Made by a program: the position numbers and the translations under genes. Below, piece after piece: positions 5,587-13,566 of a stretch of 19,026 nucleotides of DNA. Origin of the DNA: Simkania negevensis (GTDB taxonomy: Bacteria > Chlamydiota > Chlamydiia > Chlamydiales > JAFITR01); the NCBI GenBank assembly GCA_017116025.1, contig JAFITR010000010.1, positions 1 to 19,026 on the forward strand, in the 5' to 3' direction. The stretch's first letter is position 1; the number at the start of each line of letters is the position of its first letter. Under the pieces are notes generated by a model. That model did no database searches and was not told where the DNA came from. It saw only the letters and a list, made by a program, of their open reading frames with translations.

Positions 5587-6333
5587 TCAATAGTCTACTT
5601 TGATGAGCCATAATCCGTATCCAGGTGCTGTAGCGGGCGCTTGCCTTCTATCACGGGCGTCAATGATGTGTGGAATATCGGTAGGAGAGAGCTTGCCTTT
5701 GCCTATTTCAATGAGAGTCCCTACGATATTGCGCACCATTTTATAGAGGAAGCCGGTCCCTTCAAACTCTAATCGGATGATACCGTTATTTTCTTCGACA
5801 AGATCAATGCGCGATAGGGTCCGCACAGGATTTTGTGCCGCGTTTCCTCTGTTGGCATTGTTTGCAAAAGAGGAAAAGTCGTGAGTACCGATAAAAGAAC
5901 TCGCTCCTTGTTGCATATCTTCCAGATTGAGCGGTTGGCGGAGATGGTAGGCAAAGCCTTTATCGAAAGGAAGCAGTACAGGATGGCAACAGAGGCGGTA
6001 ATGGTAGACTTTCCCTTTTGTATCGTATTGCGAATGAAAGCTTAGCTCCACTTGGGAAAAATCAACAATTCTGATGTCGGAAGGGAGGAGACCGTTGAGT
6101 GAGCGTTGTGTTGTTAGAAGATCGAGAAGTGTTGAACAACGAAAGTTTGCTGTCTGCCCCAAAGAATGAACTTCACTATCTGTACGGCTTGAACCGATGA
6201 GCTTAACCTTCTCTCTTGTTATAATCTGAATGGCATCGGCAACAACAGCTTGGATTGTTGTTGCGTTGGGCTGGATCTGCCACCCCGCATACCGTCTGCC
6301 GTCGTAGGCAATGATGAGTTTGTAGTTGTACAT
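5587..6333 (-). CDS. truA: tRNA pseudouridine synthase A
   Basis: TruA isomerises uridines 38-40 in the anticodon arm of many tRNAs. The 248-residue product has normal length and clear landmarks: YDGRRYAGWQIQPNATTIQ (10-28), the catalytic motif SRTDSEVHS with D52, SFHSQYDTKGKVYHYRL (98-114) with the conserved Y110, the substrate segment FEGTGFLYKMVRNIVGTLIEIGKG, and the C-terminal APGYGLWLIKVDY. The catalytic motif departs from the usual GRTDAGVHA: Gly after the Asp-Ala pair is Glu54, and flanking G and A are Ser. The usual Arg of FHAR is Gln102. The catalytic Asp is kept, so activity is likely but altered specificity is possible. The ATG lies 8 nt after the stop of giant protein B, has no good SD, and is probably translated by coupling. 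Confidence 0.93.
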   Translation of the reverse strand: MYNYKLIIAYDGRRYAGWQIQPNATTIQAVVADAIQIITREKVKLIGSSRTDSEVHSLGQTANFRCSTLLDLLTTQRSLNGLLPSDIRIVDFSQVELSFHSQYDTKGKVYHYRLCCHPVLLPFDKGFAYHLRQPLNLEDMQQGASSFIGTHDFSSFANNANRGNAAQNPVRTLSRIDLVEENNGIIRLEFEGTGFLYKMVRNIVGTLIEIGKGKLSPTDIPHIIDARDRRQAPATAPGYGLWLIKVDY

Positions 6334-6341
6334 TCTATTGG

Positions 6342-9300
6342 TTATCCATCATCATCATCGTCGCCATCACTGCTTGAACCACCTTCAGCAAGTTTTTCCT
6401 CTAGCTGTTTTATTAGAGCAGCACTGGTAATGTCAAAATCTTCCATGAAATTATCGCGACGTTTTTTTAAAGAAGGATCGTGATCTAGTACAGTAATCTC
6501 TAAGTAGGCTCCTAATGCTTTAATTCGTGTTTCGTCGAAGTTTGTACACAAATCTAGTAACATTTGTTCTCTAGCCTCGTCCTTTTTAGGTGGAGTGAGA
6601 CTTTTGAGATTGTTTAGGAACAAATTGCTCTCAAGCGGCAAACAATGATATAGCAACTCTTTTCGAATATGATCGTACCATTGGTACATTGAAGAGGGTA
6701 CACAAATATCTTTTTTCTCGTTTCTGATAAGTACCTTCAACAACAATGTCGTAAAATGGTCCCGGTTATGATCTATGAAAGATGCATTAGCTATAATGGA
6801 TTGAATGGTTTTAAAGAGCTCCTCAGCTTTCTCTCTACACTCCTCTGCATTTGTCTTTGCATCAGCAATGTAAAAAAGTGCTGCTACGTAAGAAAAAGTT
6901 GTAGTGAATTGTTCGATCTCTTGGCTGTGCCTTGTCGTCTCCGGAAAAAGTAGTTGTCTTCTTAACGAATTTAGATGGTTGTTGAGAAAATATAGATAGG
7001 CGTCAAGGAAAGAAGGAAGAAAAACATCCACAGATTGATCAGTTAGAATGCTGTGAGAGCCGAGATATCGGAGCATTTCTTCGAAATGATTTAGTAATCT
7101 TGCCGCCACGACCTTTTTAGAGGCTGATGAATCTTGTTGTTCGACAAAATCCGCCACGACCTTTTTAGGGGCTGATGGATCTTGTTGTTCGACAAAATCG
7201 ATTATAAGCTGTCTGTACTCTCTTGCTAAAAAAGATTTGAATTCGTTTCTGTCGACGTTTTCGAAGTAAGATTTAACGAATAGAGTATTCATGTATTGGG
7301 GATGGCACCATACATTCAACTCGTGATAAAAATTGGCGAAGAAGAAAAATTTTTCTCTTGGTGTGTAGTTCTTTATTTGTTCTTTGAATTTGTTGATGAG
7401 TGTTCTTAATTTATTTATGTCCGTTAAAAAAGATAGGAATAGTTTTACTGACTGAATGCTTTGTTTTAACGGATGTGTTAAATCTGAGTACTTCTCGCTT
7501 TCAAGATCGGCTGGTGTAGCAGCGATGCCTTTTAAAGCAAATGCAACGAACGCGTCTTGGCCCAACGTTCGATCGATAGTTTTTCCTATTAATGGATAGA
7601 GAGATGTACGCATCCAGTCGAGTGTTTTCATCAGAGATTCGTATTTAGTTTTGAATACAATGTTTCTCTCATTGCTGAGAGTCCGCTTCGTTTGTATACA
7701 AAATTGGACATACGCTGCATTGAAAGAGTGAAATAATTCAGATATTTTAACTGCTTTTTCATTAGAAACGGGTGTCAGTTCTAGTGTTAGATGAACAAAA
7801 TGGACATAATATATAGGAAAAAGATATTGCATTCTAAAAAAGGGGTGTTCAATGAGGGCAGCAATGGAATTGCTTTTGGTTATTCCTATTATGTATTGTG
7901 TATATCCCTGGAGGAAGAAAATAGCGAGATCTTGAAGGATAGGAGTTAAGTTTGAATCCAATAGATCGTCGTGCGACTTATTTTGTGAGAGTTTAGAAGC
8001 AAGGCGAACAAAAGATGCCACGGCGCCTACATTCAGCCACTGATCTTGGCTTTCAGTTTCTCTATATTTTGGAAAAGATCGAATCAGTGCTTGGACAAAT
8101 TTTCGAAAATGAGGGTCTAGACTAAGATCCTCGTTTGGCTCTATTCTCTCATATACGATTTCTTCTCTTATTTGATAATAAAGCATCTGAAATAGACAGG
8201 TGACGGAGCAGTCAAACCTAGGTTCCCAGATCTCCTCTCCAGAGGAGATCAGATCAGTGATTGCTTTTCGTACATCGGTTTTTTTTAAGAATTTGTAGGA
8301 CCGAATGGTTTCAAAGTCTGTAGAATCTTTGCGTAATCTAATGGAATCGAATGCTGCATCTAACGTTTTTCGTAGTTGGCCAAAAGATTGAGATAGAGAA
8401 GCAAGGTATCCTTGTGAAAGAGTTCCTTGGCTTGACTCTAATTTTAATTTGATCTTGACTACTGCATGGAAGAGAAAGATAAAAAAAGTAGGAGATGATG
8501 AAGATAAATCAGCTACTTGTTTGGCGATTTTTATGAAGGCGTTTAATTTTTCTACAGTGAAGGGGTGATCATCGAGAGTTGTAGAAAATGTGCAGGAAAA
8601 GAAATCCCATTCACGATTCAACCATGTGCGGACAGCTTCGTTTGGCTTCCCCTCTCCATTATTTGTCTGGTTGATTACTATGGTAAGTAAAAGTGTTGCT
8701 AGTATTAAGTTTGTGTCTTCTTCTACATAAAATCTTTGATGGCATTTTGCGATATGATAGAGATCATATAGGAATTCTCCTGTGTTCTCTTTTTTGTTTG
8801 TCTTTGGAAATGCGACAAAGGTTAGCCATTTGACAATCTGATTGAGTTCCTCTTGTGAACAGGAAAACGTTTTAACTTTTGTCATAACGTAGGTAAAGAG
8901 GTTGTTGAGAACGGGTTTGTCGTCATCGGAAATAAACTGTTTTTTGGGAGATCTCTCTAACCAAGTGGATAGAGAGGGGAGATTGTTGTCTGTAAGTGCA
9001 ATATTGATCAGCAAGAAATAATCTTCAGGCGAAATGGCTTCTGAAAGGGTTGCGATGTTGGTTAGCTTTTTTGTTATTTCTTGTCGTACGATTTCCTTTT
9101 TGTCTGCTTCTCTTTTTTCGCCGTTGTTGTTCGCTTCAGGAGGTGTTGACTGCGCACAAGCAGCTTGTGAAGGGAGAGAAAGAAGGCTTTCCGTTGTTTG
9201 TAGGGGTAGAAGATATTTTGCAACGGCTGCTAGCGCTCTGAAGTGGAATGGCTTGGAGATGTCGAGGTTAGTAATAAGTTGGCAGATCTTTTCGGAAGAG

Positions 9301-12300
9301 TATTGCTGTAGATAGAATGGATTGAGTAGTTGGGCTCTCTCCCAGTCGTCAAAAAGACGCCGAGTGTCGTCGTCCAAGCTTCTTGTATGGGAAATGCGAG
9401 TGATGATCGTGCTCGCATCGTTCATCTTTTGTGTAAGTTCATCTTCGGAGAAGAATCCAAGATTGTGATTAAGCAGTTGGGAATAAAAGGTAGAGAGCCA
9501 TGTGGAGAATAATTTTATCTGTCTTGCGCGGATCTCATCGGAAAGCTTTTGGTTAAAAGCTTTTATTAGATAGGACAATAACGCTTTTTCGTTGAGGAGG
9601 GAGAGGTGGCTGTTGAAGATATCCAAAAGGAAGATGTGGTCAGATATTTCTAAGCTGTTTGTTTTCATTACTAGAAAGGCGATGGTTTGGATATCCTCGG
9701 GAGTGACGCCAAACTTTATTAAACCAGCTACCCCTGCTTTTGTTAACCGCGAAAAAATCTTCTTGTTTTCTTTCTTGGTGAGAGAAATGAATTTTGCGAA
9801 GAATTGGATTTCAGACTGTTGTTTGTCACGTGTCCAGTGCAATTCACTCTTTTTAGAAGTGGGATCCTTTTTCTTCTGCTCAAAACCAAAAAGGTAATCA
9901 ACTAGTTGCTTATATGGATTGTGTATGATTTGTTTCCATTGCTTGCTAATCTCTTTTATTTCGTTATATTCTTTTGGCTTAAACGGAATGGTCACGTTCG
10001 AAAAGAGCTGGTTTACAGAATCGAACATGGTTAAGGAAAGCTCTTCCGCTTGTTCGGGTTCTATAAATTGTTGAAGATGATTAAGAACAGTGAGGTAGAG
10101 TGATTGTCGTTGGGCACTTTTCTCTTTTTGTATCTCCTTCAATAGCATGGTAATTAGCTTGCCGACAGTAGGTCTGTAGCTATTGGGCAAAGATTGACTG
10201 TTGGGGCAGATCTCTAGCCAAGCGAATGGGATGCTGCCCTCTTCCTCTTCAACCATCGTGTCGATCAGCAAGAAATATTCTTCAGGTGAAAGGCCTTCTG
10301 AAGGGGGTTTGCAGTTAGTCAGCTTCTCCTTTGTTTTTTGTCGCAAGGCTGGCTGTGGAGTTGGAGCACGTTTTAGAAGAGATGCCATTGCTTTGCAGTG
10401 AAGCAGCTTGGAGGCGTCTAGCTCAGCAATACGTTCGCAGAGATCCTCTGAGAAGCCTTCTTCCGATTTGGAGGAGGTAAGTAGTGTGGCTGCCTTCCAA
10501 TCGATAAGAAGAGAACGTCCCTTTTCGTCTATCTTTTGCATACGGAAGATACGATCGACAAGAGGGCTGGCAAGGTCCATCTCTTGTGTAATTTCTTGTG
10601 GGATGGCGCCAGGTTTGGGACAAGATAGTTTGGTGAAAATTGTAGAGAGCCATGTAAAGAACAACTCTCTACACTTTGACTGGAGCTCATTGGACGCGTT
10701 TGAGTCAAAAGTTTTTGTTAGACAAGCCGACAGCTCTTTTTTGTTGAGGAGCTGGGAGGGGTCCTTGAAGGCGTCCAAAAGAAAGGTGTAATCAGAGTTT
10801 CCTAGTTCGTTTTTTTTCATGACTAAAGAGAGAATGATTTTGATCGCATTAGGAGGGGTATTGGAGGATTTTAAGTTGAGGAAACCTTCCTTCGTTAGGG
10901 ATGAAAGCATTGCTTCGTTTTCCCCCTGAGTGTCACAGAAGTATCTTACTAGATACTCTGTCTCACACCTGCGCCTCTCATGTTCCCAATAAGATGTATT
11001 GCTTTTGCCGCCGGCTTCCTTCTTGTCCGTGCTTTTTTTAGAAGCTGCTTGTGGATGGTGTTTAGAGAGAAAAAGGAGGCCAATTGACGGTTTTATTGTT
11101 AGCTGGCTTATGATCTCTTCCCATGCTTTGCTAACATCGATCGTCGCCTGATAGTCGTGCTGATTCAATTGGTTGGGAAGGGTCAAAAAAAGCTTTTTTG
11201 AAGAACGTAGTATGATTAATGGCACTCTTTTTTCTTGTTCGGGCTTGATTGACTTTGCTGCCCAATTGAGAATATTGAGATAGCGTAGCTGATGTTGGGC
11301 GTTATTCTCTTTTTCAAGGAGGTCCAATAGCGTGGTAATCAGTTTCTCGACAGCAGCGCTCTGAGTATTGGGAAAAGAGTGGTTGATGGGACAAACGTCT
11401 AACCAGCCGATAGGGTAAGGGGAATCCCCCTCTTTAGGTGCAACATCCAGTAGCAAAAAATACTCTTCAGGTGAAAGGCCTTTTGGAAGGGTTGTGCAGT
11501 TAGCTAGCTTTTTTTCTGCTTCTTGTCTCAATAGAGAGCTCTTTTCGTCTGCTTCTTTCTTTTCTCCGTTGTCGGCCGCTGAGGAAGAACTTTCTCTTCT
11601 TGTTGAGAGTGTCGCATATTTTAGAAGAGTTGCCAGCGCTTTGCAGTGGAGCAATTCGGAAACGTCCAGGTCAGTAATACGTTTAAAGATTTCTTCGAAG
11701 GAAAACCGTTCCAGATTGGAGGGGTCGAGTAGGGTGGTTGCGTTCCACTCAGCAAAAAGAAGAGTTTTCTTCTCATCGGAATCGTCCGTGGTGAAGATGC
11801 GTGTGATAAGAGGCGTAATATTGTTTATCTTTTTTGCAAGCTCTGCGGATAGTGCCCCCAGATTGTGACGAAGCAGTTCGGAACGGATCGTAGAGAACCA
11901 TTGATAGACTAATCCTATATATTTTGACCGGAGTTCATCAGGGATTTTCTTGTCAAAAACTTTTATTAAACAGGAAGATAACTCTTCTTCGTTGAGAATG
12001 GAGGGATCGCTATTGAAAATATCCAAAAGAAAAGTGTAGTCAGAGAGTTCTAGTTCCTCTTTTTTCATTATTAGAGAGGTGATGACTTTGATCTCTTCGG
12101 AGCTGACACCCATGCTTTTCAAACCAGCTAAACCAATCTTCGTTAGTTGTAGAAGTAGTTCTTTATTCTTATTCTTGGTGATGAAAAAGAGTCCTGCCAG
12201 GAATTGTGCCTGACACTGTTGGGTGTTATATGTCCAATAGGATCTACTAGTTCCGGCCTTAGGATTCTTTTTATATTCATGCTGTGTGAAAGCAAAAAAG

Positions 12301-13550
12301 CGATCAATCAGCGATTTATATTCGTTGGGCAGGCAACGTCTCCATGCCCTGGCAATCGATGTGATCTCGTCGTGAGCGGTTGCTTCAAATCGATTGCTGG
12401 CTGCAAAAAGGTGGTTTGCAGAATGGTACATGATTAAGGGCAGCGCTGCTATCTGCTCGCGTTTTGCTGACTGTAGTGCCTTACTGAGAGCATCGATGTA
12501 GAGTAATTGTTGCTGGACGCTTTTTTTATTTAAAATGAGTTCAAATAGTATGGCAACGGTAAGAGGATGATTTTGTTCTTCGCATAGCTCATGCAAAGGG
12601 ATGGTGTTTATTTGTGGAGCTTGAACAAGAACAATAAATTGCTTCACTCGTGTAGTGAACTCTTCTTCAGCAAAGCTTTGTTGCAAAAACGATTCAAAAA
12701 GCCGTTTCTCAAGTTCTTCTTCTTTAAATGCATCGGCAAAAGCAGGGAATTCAAAGGCCTTCTCCTCAGGGGCGTTTCGTCTGTTCTCTCTGCATTTTTG
12801 AAGCATGCTATCATGCAATAGATTGGTAAGCAGAATAAATTTTCCGTCATGCCTTTGTTCAAAAGGAGCTAGCCCTCCAAAGACTTGCCAAAGAAGTTCG
12901 TCAAAAACACTGCGCTCGCATACGCAGTCCAAGACTCTTTGAGTAAACTCATCCCTATCTACTAGGCGTTCATTGTCAGAAGGAAGGAGAGGAAGGGGGC
13001 GGGGAGGGGGAGGCAGTGTGTCAACAAGTTCTTTATGACAAGAAGAAAAGGTGGTGGGATCGCGTTGTTTAAGCCAGAACCAAGTAATTATAATGTGGTA
13101 AAGAAAAAGTTTTTCCGCACCTTGTGGAGCTTGCTGTATAAAATAATCGATCAGTTTTTTCGACCACGTTATCGACTCTGCGTCGCTTTCGACAGATTCT
13201 TGTTGTGGCAGATAAGAGATCGCTGCATCAAAAAAGAAACGTGCCGCTTTAGACATTGGATTTGTTTGAGCCTCGTTACTCGCGGAATGAAAGCCCGATC
13301 GGACCCAGTTAAGCGTAGTAGTGGAAATGGCGCTTCCGTCTCGAATGGAGTGCTCTACAGATGCGCCAAAGGCCTTTTGAGACGTATCGGAGTCCTCATC
13401 GCTTAATAGAGCTGGATCGAAAAAGAGATGGCTATCTGCAGATGTGTCGCCTGAAGCATCGGGAGAGAGGTGGTTCTTTGTCGATGTGTCGTCTGAAGCA
13501 TCGGGGTAGTTGTCTTTTTGAAGTGGAGGGGTTGATGTGGCAGAATCCAT
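6342..13550 (-). CDS. Giant modular repeat protein B (2402 aa), unknown function
   Basis: I do not recognise a family. Layout: a Ser/Thr/Asp-rich, probably disordered N-terminus (1-about 90) with a 14-residue tandem repeat; a unique region (about 90-292) with a proline-rich P180-P190 stretch; three tandem modules at about 293-691, 692-1086 and 1087-1505; then a C-terminal region 1506-2402 that begins with a partial module start and matches giant protein A. Each module contains LSPEEYFLL (except the first), a W-x-H/Y...C motif after a Lys-rich linker, SDYTFLLDIF (503-512 in module 1) and LLHCKALA. Spacing of charged and Leu-rich segments suggests an all-helical solenoid, by inference. No signal peptide or clear membrane span is seen; the tail is SSSDGDDDDDG. 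AAAGAGTTTCC precedes the ATG, 16 nt after the giant A stop. No frameshift is apparent. Secreted effector, scaffold or structural protein are all possible. Confidence 0.9.
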   Translation of the reverse strand: MDSATSTPPLQKDNYPDASDDTSTKNHLSPDASGDTSADSHLFFDPALLSDEDSDTSQKAFGASVEHSIRDGSAISTTTLNWVRSGFHSASNEAQTNPMSKAARFFFDAAISYLPQQESVESDAESITWSKKLIDYFIQQAPQGAEKLFLYHIIITWFWLKQRDPTTFSSCHKELVDTLPPPPRPLPLLPSDNERLVDRDEFTQRVLDCVCERSVFDELLWQVFGGLAPFEQRHDGKFILLTNLLHDSMLQKCRENRRNAPEEKAFEFPAFADAFKEEELEKRLFESFLQQSFAEEEFTTRVKQFIVLVQAPQINTIPLHELCEEQNHPLTVAILFELILNKKSVQQQLLYIDALSKALQSAKREQIAALPLIMYHSANHLFAASNRFEATAHDEITSIARAWRRCLPNEYKSLIDRFFAFTQHEYKKNPKAGTSRSYWTYNTQQCQAQFLAGLFFITKNKNKELLLQLTKIGLAGLKSMGVSSEEIKVITSLIMKKEELELSDYTFLLDIFNSDPSILNEEELSSCLIKVFDKKIPDELRSKYIGLVYQWFSTIRSELLRHNLGALSAELAKKINNITPLITRIFTTDDSDEKKTLLFAEWNATTLLDPSNLERFSFEEIFKRITDLDVSELLHCKALATLLKYATLSTRRESSSSAADNGEKKEADEKSSLLRQEAEKKLANCTTLPKGLSPEEYFLLLDVAPKEGDSPYPIGWLDVCPINHSFPNTQSAAVEKLITTLLDLLEKENNAQHQLRYLNILNWAAKSIKPEQEKRVPLIILRSSKKLFLTLPNQLNQHDYQATIDVSKAWEEIISQLTIKPSIGLLFLSKHHPQAASKKSTDKKEAGGKSNTSYWEHERRRCETEYLVRYFCDTQGENEAMLSSLTKEGFLNLKSSNTPPNAIKIILSLVMKKNELGNSDYTFLLDAFKDPSQLLNKKELSACLTKTFDSNASNELQSKCRELFFTWLSTIFTKLSCPKPGAIPQEITQEMDLASPLVDRIFRMQKIDEKGRSLLIDWKAATLLTSSKSEEGFSEDLCERIAELDASKLLHCKAMASLLKRAPTPQPALRQKTKEKLTNCKPPSEGLSPEEYFLLIDTMVEEEEGSIPFAWLEICPNSQSLPNSYRPTVGKLITMLLKEIQKEKSAQRQSLYLTVLNHLQQFIEPEQAEELSLTMFDSVNQLFSNVTIPFKPKEYNEIKEISKQWKQIIHNPYKQLVDYLFGFEQKKKDPTSKKSELHWTRDKQQSEIQFFAKFISLTKKENKKIFSRLTKAGVAGLIKFGVTPEDIQTIAFLVMKTNSLEISDHIFLLDIFNSHLSLLNEKALLSYLIKAFNQKLSDEIRARQIKLFSTWLSTFYSQLLNHNLGFFSEDELTQKMNDASTIITRISHTRSLDDDTRRLFDDWERAQLLNPFYLQQYSSEKICQLITNLDISKPFHFRALAAVAKYLLPLQTTESLLSLPSQAACAQSTPPEANNNGEKREADKKEIVRQEITKKLTNIATLSEAISPEDYFLLINIALTDNNLPSLSTWLERSPKKQFISDDDKPVLNNLFTYVMTKVKTFSCSQEELNQIVKWLTFVAFPKTNKKENTGEFLYDLYHIAKCHQRFYVEEDTNLILATLLLTIVINQTNNGEGKPNEAVRTWLNREWDFFSCTFSTTLDDHPFTVEKLNAFIKIAKQVADLSSSSPTFFIFLFHAVVKIKLKLESSQGTLSQGYLASLSQSFGQLRKTLDAAFDSIRLRKDSTDFETIRSYKFLKKTDVRKAITDLISSGEEIWEPRFDCSVTCLFQMLYYQIREEIVYERIEPNEDLSLDPHFRKFVQALIRSFPKYRETESQDQWLNVGAVASFVRLASKLSQNKSHDDLLDSNLTPILQDLAIFFLQGYTQYIIGITKSNSIAALIEHPFFRMQYLFPIYYVHFVHLTLELTPVSNEKAVKISELFHSFNAAYVQFCIQTKRTLSNERNIVFKTKYESLMKTLDWMRTSLYPLIGKTIDRTLGQDAFVAFALKGIAATPADLESEKYSDLTHPLKQSIQSVKLFLSFLTDINKLRTLINKFKEQIKNYTPREKFFFFANFYHELNVWCHPQYMNTLFVKSYFENVDRNEFKSFLAREYRQLIIDFVEQQDPSAPKKVVADFVEQQDSSASKKVVAARLLNHFEEMLRYLGSHSILTDQSVDVFLPSFLDAYLYFLNNHLNSLRRQLLFPETTRHSQEIEQFTTTFSYVAALFYIADAKTNAEECREKAEELFKTIQSIIANASFIDHNRDHFTTLLLKVLIRNEKKDICVPSSMYQWYDHIRKELLYHCLPLESNLFLNNLKSLTPPKKDEAREQMLLDLCTNFDETRIKALGAYLEITVLDHDPSLKKRRDNFMEDFDITSAALIKQLEEKLAEGGSSSDGDDDDDG
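7104..7199 (-). repeat. 48-bp tandem duplication inside giant B
   Basis: Two adjacent 48-bp units (7104-7151 and 7152-7199) differ at two positions. They encode two successive 16-residue blocks of the type DFVEQQD(P/S)SA(P/S)KKVVA. The reading frame is kept. This looks like a recent slippage or duplication event in the C-terminal region; giant A lacks the second copy. Confidence 0.95.
9036..10292 (-). repeat. giant B module 3 (residues 1087-1505)
   Basis: The module starts with LSPEEYFLLID at residue 1087 and carries FAWLEICP, HWTRDKQQSEIQF, GVTPEDIQTIAFLVMKTN, SDHIFLLDIF and FHFRALAAV. It is the most diverged of the three in B: the usual Cys of the W...C motif is Ser, and SDYTF is SDHIF. 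Its linker ends with NGEKREADKKE, close to the linker of module 1. Confidence 0.88.
10293..11477 (-). repeat. giant B module 2 (residues 692-1086)
   Basis: The module starts with LSPEEYFLLLD at residue 692 and shows IGWLDVCP, LRYLNILNWAA, YWEHERRRCETEYL, AIKIILSLVMKKN, SDYTFLLDAF and LLHCKAMASLLK. At 395 residues it is the shortest complete repeat unit in B. Confidence 0.9.
11478..12674 (-). repeat. giant B module 1 (residues about 293-691)
   Basis: The N-terminal edge is diverged (FAEEEFTTRVKQFIVL replaces LSPEEYFLL), but the rest matches: QLLYIDALSKAL, YWTYNTQQCQAQFL (W439), GVSSEEIKVITSLIMKK, SDYTFLLDIF (S503) and LLHCKALATLLKYA. The linker NGEKKEADEKSSLLRQ leads into module 2. Confidence 0.85.
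13422..13505 (-). repeat. 42-bp tandem repeat in the giant B N-terminus
   Basis: Two adjacent 42-bp units encode PDASDDTSTKNHLS (16-29) and PDASGDTSADSHLF (30-43). The core GATGTGTCG-CTGAAGCATCGGG block (plus strand) recurs at 13441-13463 and 13483-13505 with one change. A further SDEDSDTSQ follows, which resembles SGDTSQ near the giant A N-terminus. Confidence 0.9.
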
Positions 13551-13566
13551 GGAAACTCTTTTTACT

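Noticed and set aside
5552..5611. Upstream 20-codon extension of the NUDIX gene
   Set aside because: It would overlap truA and has no SD, whereas the internal ATG at 5551 has GAGGAG at ideal spacing and matches the family start.
9034..9315. Plus-strand frames inside the giant genes (also near 10408-10791, 11494-11868, 13035-13406, 14984-15352)
   Set aside because: They are antisense to continuous, repeat-structured coding sequence, with no known motifs and no good start signals.
12981..13013. G-rich run on the plus strand as a G-quadruplex
   Set aside because: Only three runs of three or more G are present; the composition follows from the proline codons of giant B.
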